A DNA stretch of 64,000 nt, taken from Bacillota bacterium. GTDB taxonomy: Bacteria > Bacillota > Clostridia > Acetivibrionales > JAEZXR01. Of the stretch, positions 36,132 to 44,663 are shown piece after piece. The position numbers were made by a program, and so were the translations under genes. Positions within the stretch are counted from its first letter, which is position 1, and each line of letters opens with the position of its first letter. The notes under the pieces were generated by a model that did not search any database, was not told where the DNA came from, and saw nothing but the letters and a program-made list of their open reading frames with translations. The stretch covers positions 1-64,000 of the forward strand of contig JAEZXR010000137.1 of NCBI GenBank assembly GCA_023419605.1. Direction: 5' to 3'.

Positions 36132-36811
36132 TCGATCACCTCGTATAGTACGGGCGGTGTTAAAATGCCTATGGGCTTTAGCTGGTAGGTATAGCTCCAG
36201 GCGTTGGACTCATCTGTTTCACGCCAGGTACCCGGCCCATACATTCTGACATTTTTATTGCAATTGTGCAGCTGCCCGAAAGTATTAATTAAATTTCCAT
36301 ATAAAGTAACACTAAAAGATGTACATTTTCCAATCCTAACGGTATAAGGAGAAAAAGCCAGGCTTCCCTTTTCACCGCCGAATTCTACTGCCATCACAGG
36401 GCCTCTGTATTGGGGAATTTGTAATATCAAGTCCTTTTTAGGGGGCTCGGAGCAGGCATAGTGATAGGGTACATTTCCGCCGTAAAAAGGAAGTCCCTGA
36501 TGGACCCAGTCACCGAAATGAAGCGTTTTCACCGGAGGTGTAATGGTTTTTCGGCATCCGGCAACATGGACTCCAAAATCGCCCAGCAAATAGCACCATT
36601 CGATTCCGGTCTTTTCACCGTAGGGAATTTTCAGCAGGAGCTCATGGTCGCCGGAGGGGATGGGCGGGAGCTTCATTTTTTTATGCTTCCGTCTGCAAAA
36701 TAGCCGCACGGGTCCCTATCCACTTCAACACCGTCGAGGAAAATACGCATGGACGCAGGCTTTTCTATAAGGAGCATCCAAAGTATCCGCAGTATTCTTC
36801 GAATAGAACAT
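36128..36811 (-). pseudogene. C-terminal fragment of a large glycosidase, frameshifted
   Basis: The promoter-proximal start is ATG at 36811 after AGGAGAG. Reading MFYSKNTADTLDAPYRK soon needs a frame change into a segment containing MRIFLDGVEVDRDPCGYF. That meets a stop at a run of seven A near 36676. The remaining 193 residues (36709-36128) then continue from a third frame with KLPPIPSGDHELLLK, IEWCYLLGDFGVHVAG and DWVHQGLPFYGGNVPYHY. These motifs match the C-terminal sugar-binding sandwich of rhamnosidase-like glycosidases of about 1000 residues. The catalytic part is absent. The piece keeps its regulated promoter and still couples to GH95. Confidence 0.6.
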
Positions 36812-36860
36812 GTTCTCTCTCCTGTGAAGTGTCTGAATTTTTACTATATAGATTCAAATC

Positions 36861-36926
36861 CATTATATATAATTTTGACGCGGATTGAATTGCTAATATT
36901 GCGATATACATTGTTAATATTGCGAT
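36861..36926 (-). promoter_or_regulatory. AraC-type direct repeats and promoter for the GH95 operon
   Basis: TTGCTAATATTGCGAT (36890-36905) and TTGTTAATATTGCGAT (36911-36926) are direct repeats exactly 21 bp apart, the spacing typical of AraC-family half-sites. A TATAAT on minus lies just downstream, near 36861-36868. The AraC gene at 36969 is the obvious candidate regulator. Confidence 0.6.
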
Positions 36927-36968
36927 TAGAACAATAAGACATGTGCATATAAAGAAATAGGGGTTGCT

Positions 36969-37817
36969 CTATTTCTTTATATAATTTTTCACGTATTGCT
37001 GGGGGGATATGCCTGCCACCTTTTTGAAGGATCTATAAAAGTTGGAGTAATCCTCAAAACCGAGTTTTACACAAACCTCGTTGATGGCATAAGTTTTCTT
37101 AAGAAGTTCCTTGGCGGCGGAAATTTTTTTATAGGTGATATACTCTAAGATGGTGAAGCCTGTCATTTCTTTGAATAAATGACACAAATAATACTTGTTT
37201 ATAAAAAAGCTTTTTTCCAGTTCCTCCAAGGTGATTTTTTTATGAAGGTTGGCAGAGATATAACTGAGTATAAGATAGATCTTCCCGTTATATCGGACAT
37301 CTTCTTTTACCTTCTCCTCCTCCCCGGGATAGGTGAAGGCGCTGGAGACTTTGATAATAAGCTGAATGAGTATGGAAAGCATCATGGCATTTTTTTCAGG
37401 AAGGGTGGATTTGCTCCACTCGTAAATCTGTTGGAAATATTGAGGGATATCGTATTTTTCAATCAACTCTCTTCCGATTTTGTTTCCAAAGCCCAGTTTC
37501 CGGGCTTCAAATATTTGAAGCAGGTCATATTTCTGTGTATTGAATTTGGCAATCTCCTGGGGATCAAAATAGATATAAATACGTTCATGGGGCACATCGG
37601 AATGGATGATGGTCCGGTGGATTTCCTTATTGCTGATGATCAGGAGGTCGTAAGGTTCCAGTTTGTATATTTGTCCGTCTATACTGAAAGAAACATCACC
37701 GTTTAAAAGCAGGTACAGTTCATGGCCGTCATTGGTATGGGCATAATGAGGCTTTTTGGTGGGATTTTCAGTATAGAATTTACGGATGATGATACTGCTA
37801 TCTCTCTCGCTAAACAT
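36969..37817 (-). CDS. AraC-family regulator with cupin sensor domain
   Basis: Predicted 282-residue cytoplasmic regulator, start after AGGAGGG. An N-terminal cupin-type ligand pocket (about 20-100, HTNDGHELYLLLNGDVSFSI) is followed by two AraC helix-turn-helix units (about 180-282, KYYLCHLFKEMTGFTILEYI and FEDYSNFYRSFKKVAGISPQ). It is directly upstream of the GH95/PL4 operon on the same strand and separated from it by the 21-bp-spaced repeats, so it likely activates that operon. Confidence 0.88.
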   Translation of the reverse strand: MFSERDSSIIIRKFYTENPTKKPHYAHTNDGHELYLLLNGDVSFSIDGQIYKLEPYDLLIISNKEIHRTIIHSDVPHERIYIYFDPQEIAKFNTQKYDLLQIFEARKLGFGNKIGRELIEKYDIPQYFQQIYEWSKSTLPEKNAMMLSILIQLIIKVSSAFTYPGEEEKVKEDVRYNGKIYLILSYISANLHKKITLEELEKSFFINKYYLCHLFKEMTGFTILEYITYKKISAAKELLKKTYAINEVCVKLGFEDYSNFYRSFKKVAGISPQQYVKNYIKK

Positions 37818-37982
37818 GCTGACCCTCCTATATATCCCTTACATTGTAAAGCAATATTTACAATATTTCAACCAATTTATGCAATCTTCATAGAGAACAT
37901 GGATTTATAATTACAGTGTAATTTTGTACAGATGCCGAACTATAGACGTTGGGCTTCAAGAGCATTAATTTCTTAGAGTTGA

Positions 37983-38029
37983 GGGACGGCAGATTGGTGA
38001 ATTGAACTTTCATACAGTCTGCCGTTCCC
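37983..38029. terminator. Hairpin upstream of the dus gene
   Basis: GGGACGGCAGA (37983-37993) pairs with TCTGCCGTTCCC (38018-38029). No clear T-run follows, so a terminator role is uncertain. Confidence 0.35.
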
Positions 38030-38118
38030 TTGCTTCACTCAAGATTTGTTTAAGAACCTTTATGTAAAAAAGCTTTTGTGGTATGATTTTAGCAAAAAGA
38101 AGGGAACGCTGCTGTCTT

Positions 38119-39078
38119 ATGAATTTTTATTTTGCCCCCATGGAAGGTTTGACCGGGTACATCTATCGAAATGCCCATCATACTTATTTTAATCATATCG
38201 ATAAATACTTTTCCCCCTTTATTTCTGCAAATGAAAGCGGAAAGCTCAAAAAGGGAGAGATAGATGACCTGGCCCCTGAAAACAATCAAGGGTTGGTTTT
38301 GATTCCGCAAATACTAACGAACAATGCAAAGGATTTTATACTTATGGCGAATAAAATCAAGTCCATGGGATATGAGGAGATCAACCTAAATCTGGGATGC
38401 CCATCCGGAACTGTAGTTGCCAAAAACAAGGGGTCGGGCTTTCTGGCAAAAACCGCCGAGTTGGACGCGTTTCTTTATGAGATTTTTGCCTGGGGAGGAA
38501 CCGGAATTTCGGTAAAAACCAGAATCGGAAAAGACCATCCGGACGAATTTATGGAGTTAATGGAAATCTTTAATAAATACCCTATAAAAGAGCTGACCAT
38601 TCATCCGAGAATTCAAAAGGACTTTTATAAAAACAAGCCGAATATGGAAGTTTTTAAGTATGCCGTAAGCCGCAGCAAAAACCCCATTTGCTATAACGGG
38701 AACATTTTTTCGGTAAAACAGTACCAGGAGTTTTCGGCAGAGTTTCCGGAGGTGGGTGCGATTATGCTAGGCAGGGGATTACTGGCCAACCCTGGCCTCG
38801 CAAAGGAAATAAAGAGTGCTATAAAAATTGATAAGAACACAATAAGAGAATTCCATGACAAAGTATATAGCGACTATAGGAAAATACTTTTCGGGGATAT
38901 AAATGTCTTATACAAAATGAAGGAAATCTGGTTTTATATGATTTCGATGTTTTCTGAGAATGGAAAATATGCAAAGAAAATCAGGAAATCCGTAAGACTG
39001 TATGATTACGAAGAGGCTGTTTCCAGTTTATTTAGAGAGCAGAACCTGACCAATCATTACGAAAACAGCATATCCTAA
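38119..39078 (+). CDS. dus: tRNA-dihydrouridine synthase family protein
   Basis: Predicted 319-residue flavoenzyme. The start at 38119 opens with the family N-terminus MNFYFAPMEGLTGYIYRNAH; a longer frame from 38083 overlaps the promoter region. Cys94 in INLNLGCPSGTVVAKNKGSG is the catalytic cysteine position of Dus enzymes, which reduce uridines in tRNA using NADPH and FMN. The downstream TIHPR and MLGRGLLANP segments form the FMN phosphate site. This housekeeping-type gene stands alone between carbohydrate loci and has its own terminator. Confidence 0.9.
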   Translation: MNFYFAPMEGLTGYIYRNAHHTYFNHIDKYFSPFISANESGKLKKGEIDDLAPENNQGLVLIPQILTNNAKDFILMANKIKSMGYEEINLNLGCPSGTVVAKNKGSGFLAKTAELDAFLYEIFAWGGTGISVKTRIGKDHPDEFMELMEIFNKYPIKELTIHPRIQKDFYKNKPNMEVFKYAVSRSKNPICYNGNIFSVKQYQEFSAEFPEVGAIMLGRGLLANPGLAKEIKSAIKIDKNTIREFHDKVYSDYRKILFGDINVLYKMKEIWFYMISMFSENGKYAKKIRKSVRLYDYEEAVSSLFREQNLTNHYENSIS

Positions 39079-39157
39079 AGTGCAGATAATCTTAGAAGAA
39101 ACACAGGGACGGACGGTAGAAGTGCCGGAGCCTTCCCTTGGCTCAATCCTTTGAATA

Positions 39158-39190
39158 CCCTGGGACTAACCCTCTCAGGGATTTTTTATT
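39158..39190 (+). terminator. Rho-independent terminator
   Basis: CCCTG (39158-39162) pairs with CAGGG (39176-39180), followed by ATTTTTTATT. It ends the dus gene. Confidence 0.7.
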
Positions 39191-39346
39191 CCTTCCCTAA
39201 AAGCCACAATATACGAAGTGAAATTCATTATTATTTGCAAATTGACAAAAAAACAACATTAAAGCAACGAAATAATAATTGCCACAGTACGCTCCCCATT
39301 GTATTCTTTGTTATGTAAAAAAACATGATATTGAAAGGGGGATTTT

Positions 39347-42304
39347 ATGTTAAAAAGCAGTAAAAGAGGCATCAGCATTTGTATGGTTTTCTTTATTCTT
39401 CTCACCATGTTCTTCATTACTCCGACTACCCGGGTTGTAGGAGCTTCGGATGAATATGATACAATGAGGGCCAAATGGATCAGTTATATCACGGGAGGTA
39501 CCTCCTATGACCTGACGGATACCGATGTAAGCAGTAAGCTTTCCGGTATCGCAAGTGCTGCAAACAATTATTGGTCATCGATGAATAAGTCTTCAAGCAG
39601 GACGTATTTATGGTCGGATGCACCCGACAACACCGATTCCAATTATATCAATGTGCAGTATACCAGAATTCTGGCTATGGCAAAGGCTTATAACCAGTAC
39701 GGGTGCAGCCTGTATCATGATCCCGCGCTGGGAGCCGATATTGTAGGTGCTCTGGAGTGGATGAATCAAAACCGGTACAGTACCACGGCACAAAAAGCAA
39801 CTTCAAACAATAACTGGTGGGACTATCAGATCGGCGGCGCCATAAAGCTGATGGATTGTACAATATTAATGTATGATTTGCTGACCTCTGCACAGGTTAC
39901 CAACTATGTTAATGCAGTTTTACGGTACACTCCAAGTATTGGTGGTTATTCAGGCCTATTTACAGGGGCAAACAGGCTGTCTTTTGCAGAGGAGTTTGTA
40001 AAGGCCGGTATTGTGAGTAAAAGATCGGATTTGGTTATCGAGGGAAGAGACGCAATGGACGATCTGTTTACCGAAGTAACCAGCGGTGAAGGCATCTATT
40101 CCGATGGTTCCTTCATACAGCATACGGCTACCGGATACAATGGAGGATACGGTTCAGCCTATGCTTATAACCTGCTGAAAATTGTTGACAGTTTGCTCGG
40201 AACCTCTTTTGCAGTAACGAATACAAATGTGGGCAACATATATAAGTGGGTTTACAATGTATATGAGCCGGTTATGTACAATGGCGGCTTCATGAGCATG
40301 GTACGCGGAAGGTTTATATCCTATTCGAAAGCCAATACAGCCTCTACGGAGGTAAATGATTTCTCCTATGGCATAGATGGGGTGAAGACAGTGGTTTTGG
40401 CTTCACAAAGTGCACCCAATGCAAGCGATCGAGCCTATTTTAAGAGCCTGCTGAAAAAATGGGTGACAAATAACACCTATCAGCCCATTATATCCAATAT
40501 GTCCATGTATGAAATGCTGATTGCCAAGCAGATCGTGAAGGATTCTTCCGTTACGGCAGCCGGCGAATATGTGGCGCATAAAAGGTATAACAACATGGAT
40601 AAGGTCGTGCACGGCCGTCCGAATTATACTTTTGCATTAAGTATGTTTTCCAAGAGAATCTACAACTATGAATCCATCAATAAGGAAAATCTTCACGGCT
40701 GGTTTACAAACTATGGGGCAACCTATATTTATAATGGGGACCAGGGACAGTATAACGGTAATTACTGGTGTACAATAGACCCTTACCGTATAGCCGGTAC
40801 TACGGTAACCAGGATCACGAGGCCCGACTTTGATCCCGACGATACCACAGGAAAAAAAGGTTACAAGCAATCAACGCTAGGAACAAGAGCCTGGGTAGGC
40901 GGAGCGGATATTGCCGGACTCTATGGGGTGTCGGGAATGCAGCTCCATGATGTCGGATATACATTGGATGCAAAGAAGTCGTATTTCATGTTTGATGATG
41001 AAATCGTGTGCCTCGGAGCAGGCATCAACAGCACGGACAGCAAAACAGTGGAGACAGTCGTTGAAAACCGTGCACTAAACTCTGCCGGAGGCAATACCTT
41101 CACGGTAAACGGCTCGGCAAAGCTGCCGGCTCTGGGGGATAGCGAGTCAATGACGGGTGTAAATTGGGCGCATCTGGCCGGAAGTACATCCAATTCCGAT
41201 ATAGGATACTACTTTCCGGGCGGGGCATCAGTATGGGCGAGACGCGAGACAAGAACCGGAACATTCTACGATATACACAAAAACGGTATCATCGACAGCA
41301 ACCGTACAGATACGCAGTCCAGAAACTTCCTTACCATGTGGTACAACCATGGAGTAAACCCGGTTGACGGCACCTACTCCTATGTTTTGCTGCCCAATAA
41401 AACTGCAGCACAGGTTTCAGCCTATGCTTCAAACCCGAATATTCAAATCATAGAAAATTCCCCGGATGCACAGGCTGTGAAAGAAAAAACACTGGGTATT
41501 ACGGCGATAAACTTCTGGAATGATGCGGCTAAAACGGTAGCCAATATTACAAGCACAAGAAAAGCCTCACTGATGGTAAAAGAGTCCGGGGACGAATATG
41601 AAATTGCGGTAAGCGATCCGACACAGGTTGCAGGTTCGCCAATAACCCTTGAAATAGACAGAAAGGCGGCAAGTGTTATTTCAAAGGATTCAAACGTAAC
41701 GGTAACTCAACTGAGTCCTACTATTAAACTGAGTATAAATATCAGCAATATGAAGGGAGCCACCCTAAGGGCCAAGTTCAAGATGGATTCGCTGTCCTGT
41801 GAAACAAACAACGATGCCTATGTGCGTGACGGGTCCTATGCCGGTACAAATTATGGTACAGACAGTAATCTTGTTATTAAAAAGGATACTGCCGATAACA
41901 CCGGGTACAACCGTAAAGCCTATGTTACCTTTGATTTTAGCAGCTACAGTAAAACATCAACTCCGTCCGCTTTATTGAAGATGTATATCAGCGATGTAAA
42001 CACGGATGCCACACGAACCGTTAAAGTCTATGGAGTCTCTGACGAGACGTCTACTGAAAATGGCATTACGTGGAATACTGCACCGGCGGGAACTACATAT
42101 ATTACAAGTGTAGACGTGGCGAATACTGATGTAGGTAAATGGGTTTCGCTGGATGTTACAAACTATGTAAAGAATCATATGAGTGACAAGAAAGTAACCT
42201 TCCTCCTGGTGAACGAGGGGACCGCTACATCGAAAAATAATATGTCCTTCGCCGCAAGAGAATGCCCAGGATACGCACCCAAGCTGGAGATAGAATATCC
42301 GTAA
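39347..42304 (+). CDS. Secreted polysaccharide lyase family 8 with C-terminal binding module
   Basis: Predicted 985-residue protein, start after AAAGGGGG. Signal peptide 1-33. The PL8 alpha-toroid carries NNNWWDYQIG (154-163), DGSFIQHTATGYNGGYG (His259, Tyr268) and MVRGRFISY near 318; these hold the catalytic Asn/His/Tyr/Arg set of hyaluronate, chondroitin AC and xanthan lyases. The super-sandwich domain follows to about 790. Residues about 810-985 form a CBM96/DNRLRE-like module (NDAYVRDGSYAGTNYGTD, then FAARECPGYAPKLEIEYP). The substrate cannot be fixed: hyaluronan or chondroitin, xanthan, or another uronate polymer. A transporter set and regulator follow. Confidence 0.9.
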   Translation: MLKSSKRGISICMVFFILLTMFFITPTTRVVGASDEYDTMRAKWISYITGGTSYDLTDTDVSSKLSGIASAANNYWSSMNKSSSRTYLWSDAPDNTDSNYINVQYTRILAMAKAYNQYGCSLYHDPALGADIVGALEWMNQNRYSTTAQKATSNNNWWDYQIGGAIKLMDCTILMYDLLTSAQVTNYVNAVLRYTPSIGGYSGLFTGANRLSFAEEFVKAGIVSKRSDLVIEGRDAMDDLFTEVTSGEGIYSDGSFIQHTATGYNGGYGSAYAYNLLKIVDSLLGTSFAVTNTNVGNIYKWVYNVYEPVMYNGGFMSMVRGRFISYSKANTASTEVNDFSYGIDGVKTVVLASQSAPNASDRAYFKSLLKKWVTNNTYQPIISNMSMYEMLIAKQIVKDSSVTAAGEYVAHKRYNNMDKVVHGRPNYTFALSMFSKRIYNYESINKENLHGWFTNYGATYIYNGDQGQYNGNYWCTIDPYRIAGTTVTRITRPDFDPDDTTGKKGYKQSTLGTRAWVGGADIAGLYGVSGMQLHDVGYTLDAKKSYFMFDDEIVCLGAGINSTDSKTVETVVENRALNSAGGNTFTVNGSAKLPALGDSESMTGVNWAHLAGSTSNSDIGYYFPGGASVWARRETRTGTFYDIHKNGIIDSNRTDTQSRNFLTMWYNHGVNPVDGTYSYVLLPNKTAAQVSAYASNPNIQIIENSPDAQAVKEKTLGITAINFWNDAAKTVANITSTRKASLMVKESGDEYEIAVSDPTQVAGSPITLEIDRKAASVISKDSNVTVTQLSPTIKLSINISNMKGATLRAKFKMDSLSCETNNDAYVRDGSYAGTNYGTDSNLVIKKDTADNTGYNRKAYVTFDFSSYSKTSTPSALLKMYISDVNTDATRTVKVYGVSDETSTENGITWNTAPAGTTYITSVDVANTDVGKWVSLDVTNYVKNHMSDKKVTFLLVNEGTATSKNNMSFAARECPGYAPKLEIEYP

Positions 42305-42361
42305 TAGCATAAAACCGCTCTTTGGGCATAAAATGCGCTTTCCTTTTTTACACTCTCCTTA

Positions 42362-42438
42362 GATGACGCACTTTCGACTTGAATGGATCCAACGGCAGAA
42401 CTGCCCCGAACGAAACCGGGGCAGTTTTATCGTTGGAA
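42362..42438. repeat. Palindromic repeat element (copy B), terminator-like
   Basis: AACTGCCCCG pairs with CGGGGCAGTT around AACGAAAC, extended by CCAACG/CGTTGG. The left half, including GACTTGAAT and AACTGCCCC, is related to the element at 18916-19015 read in the opposite orientation. It lies between PL8 and the transporter set and can act as a terminator. Confidence 0.6.
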
Positions 42439-42640
42439 ATTTCATCATATAACCGGTTTTTTTCCATTGCAACATAAAGATATTGCGAAAATGCTGCAAA
42501 TCCCAATCGTAAAGAATTCGGACAAAAAAGCAACATACCGGCAAGATAGTACAAAGAACCGGTGAAGGGTAGATACATGCCTGAAAGCTTTATTTTGCGC
42601 ATTCGGACAAGAAAACAACATGAAAGCAATTGATTTGTAA

Positions 42641-42668
42641 TTGTCGAATTTTTGGTTTTTACTATACA
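42641..42668 (+). promoter_or_regulatory. Putative promoter for third transporter operon
   Basis: TTGTCG (42641-42646), 16 bp, TATACA (42663-42668), about 45 bp before the first permease's TTG start. Confidence 0.45.
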
Positions 42669-42714
42669 ATTAGGCTGTCAAAGGAAAATAACAAGCGAAA
42701 GAGAGGGAGTAAAC

Positions 42715-43698
42715 TTGAATAGCACTACTGCTGTATCAGAACAAGTAAAGCAGGTAAAACGCAGCACAAAACGAGGAGACGGATTTCTAAAGAGACATCC
42801 CTTAATAGAACAATATGTTAAAAATAAGTATTTGATTATCATGCTTATCCCGATATTAATCTATTATGCTGTATTTCACTACGCTCCGATGTATGGAATC
42901 ATCCTGGCTTTTAAGGAGTTTCAGCCATTAAAGGGTATAACGGGAAGCAAATGGATTGGAATCGAAAATTTCAAAACACTGTTTACAGGCCTGGATTTTC
43001 TGCCGGTATTAAGAAATACCCTTATTATCAGTTTTTACAAGCTTATTTTCGGATTTCCGGCTCCAATCCTTCTATGCTTGCTCATTAATGAAGTACGGCA
43101 TAACAAATTCAAGAAGGCGGTTCAAACCGTTACTTATTTGCCGCACTTCATTTCCTGGGTCGTACTTGCAGGCTTCCTTATCGAAATGCTTTCTCCCAGC
43201 CGTGGGCCCATCAACATTTTACTGTCCTATATGGGGATAAAGCCCATCTATTTTATTGCAGATGTTGATTACTTCAGAGGGGTTATCGTTGCTTCGGGTA
43301 TATGGCGTGAAGTAGGCTGGCAGTCGGTGGTTTACCTTGCTGCGGTCGCCGGCATAGACCCTGAGCTCTATGATGTTGCAAATCTTGATGGCGCAGGCAG
43401 GCTCCGTAGAATTTGGAGTATAACCTTGCCCGAAATATTGCCTGTAATCATCATTATGTTAATTTTTGCCACAGGAAACATTATTCACGATGACTTTGAC
43501 CAGATATTTAACCTGTTGAATGCGAAAGTACTGTCGGTCGGCGATGTCATATCAACCTATACGTATCGTGAAGGCCTTGTAAACATGAATTTCGGCTATG
43601 CTACGGCGGTCGGATTGTTTAAGAATGTCATATCCTTCACACTGGTTATGATTACTAACTTCATTGCAAGAAAATATAGTGATTACGCTATTTTATAA
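42715..43698 (+). CDS. Carbohydrate ABC transporter permease (LplB type)
   Basis: Predicted 327-residue membrane protein. TTG at 42715 is chosen because GAGGGAG lies 5 nt upstream; the longer frame from 42652 overlaps the likely promoter. Features are FHYAPMYGIILAFKEFQPLK in the first part, an EAA loop (LYDVANLDGAGRLRRIWSIT, then LP) and the C-terminal SDYAIL end. It heads the operon with permease 43713 and lipoprotein 44664. Confidence 0.9.
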   Translation: MNSTTAVSEQVKQVKRSTKRGDGFLKRHPLIEQYVKNKYLIIMLIPILIYYAVFHYAPMYGIILAFKEFQPLKGITGSKWIGIENFKTLFTGLDFLPVLRNTLIISFYKLIFGFPAPILLCLLINEVRHNKFKKAVQTVTYLPHFISWVVLAGFLIEMLSPSRGPINILLSYMGIKPIYFIADVDYFRGVIVASGIWREVGWQSVVYLAAVAGIDPELYDVANLDGAGRLRRIWSITLPEILPVIIIMLIFATGNIIHDDFDQIFNLLNAKVLSVGDVISTYTYREGLVNMNFGYATAVGLFKNVISFTLVMITNFIARKYSDYAIL

Positions 43699-43712
43699 GG
43701 GAGGTGCAGACC

Positions 43713-44585
43713 ATGAAAACAAAAAGTTCTCCATCGGATATTATTTTGGATGTATTTATTTATTCAGTTCTAATCTTTCTTTCTCTTATTACCGTATTGC
43801 CTTTTCTACAGGCAATCACCATTTCCTTAAGTCCGGCGTCCGTAGTATACAGCTTTGGTTTGCATTTGTTTCCGACCCAAATTGATTTGGAGGGCTATAA
43901 AAAAATCTTTGAATACAAGCTGATATGGAATTCTTATCTCAATACCATCCTGCGAACCGGAATTGCGACCCTGCTTGCACTGTTTCTTTATGTTACGGGT
44001 GCATATCCCTTATCGAAGAAACATTTGCCCAATAGAAAGTTTTGGACGGCGATTATTATATTTACCATGTATTTCAGCGGAGGGTTGATTCCGAATTATC
44101 TGCTCATAAAAAACCTCGGCCTCTACAACACGATGGGAGCCCTTATTCTTCCGGGCGTTGTGAGCACCTTTACACTCATCATTGTGCGAAACTTTTTTAT
44201 GTCGGTACCGCAGGAAATTGAGGAATCGGCGAAAATGGACGGAGCCAACGATATCTATATACTCTATAAAATAATTATTCCCGTATCGCTCCCTATTATA
44301 GCCTGTGCAGCCTTGTGGTCGGCAGTTGCCAACTGGAATGCGTGGTACGACTGCATGCTCTATATCAAGGACCAGAAAAAATATGTTTTGCAGTATGTAT
44401 TGCGGCAAATATTACTGGAAGGGCAGACGGTGGATGTACAGCAGGAAAGCCAGGCCATTGCCGTAAACAGTGAAACCATGAAAATGGCAACCCTCATCGT
44501 TGCTACGCTTCCGATTATTTGTACGTATCCTTTTCTGCAAAAATATTTTGTAAAGGGCATGCTTGTAGGTTCCGTAAAGGGGTAG
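43713..44585 (+). CDS. Carbohydrate ABC transporter permease (YtcP/AraQ type)
   Basis: Predicted 290-residue membrane protein, ATG at 43713 after GGGAGGTG. Six membrane segments; EAA loop EESAKMDGANDIYILYKIII; conserved end FVKGMLVGSVKG. Fourteen bases separate it from the first permease, so translation is probably coupled. Confidence 0.92.
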   Translation: MKTKSSPSDIILDVFIYSVLIFLSLITVLPFLQAITISLSPASVVYSFGLHLFPTQIDLEGYKKIFEYKLIWNSYLNTILRTGIATLLALFLYVTGAYPLSKKHLPNRKFWTAIIIFTMYFSGGLIPNYLLIKNLGLYNTMGALILPGVVSTFTLIIVRNFFMSVPQEIEESAKMDGANDIYILYKIIIPVSLPIIACAALWSAVANWNAWYDCMLYIKDQKKYVLQYVLRQILLEGQTVDVQQESQAIAVNSETMKMATLIVATLPIICTYPFLQKYFVKGMLVGSVKG

Positions 44586-44663
44586 GACGGTATTTATTTT
44601 TCTGGCTATTTCAAAAATTATAGCTGTATGCTATAAAATATATAAGTAACTTAAGGAGGAAAA

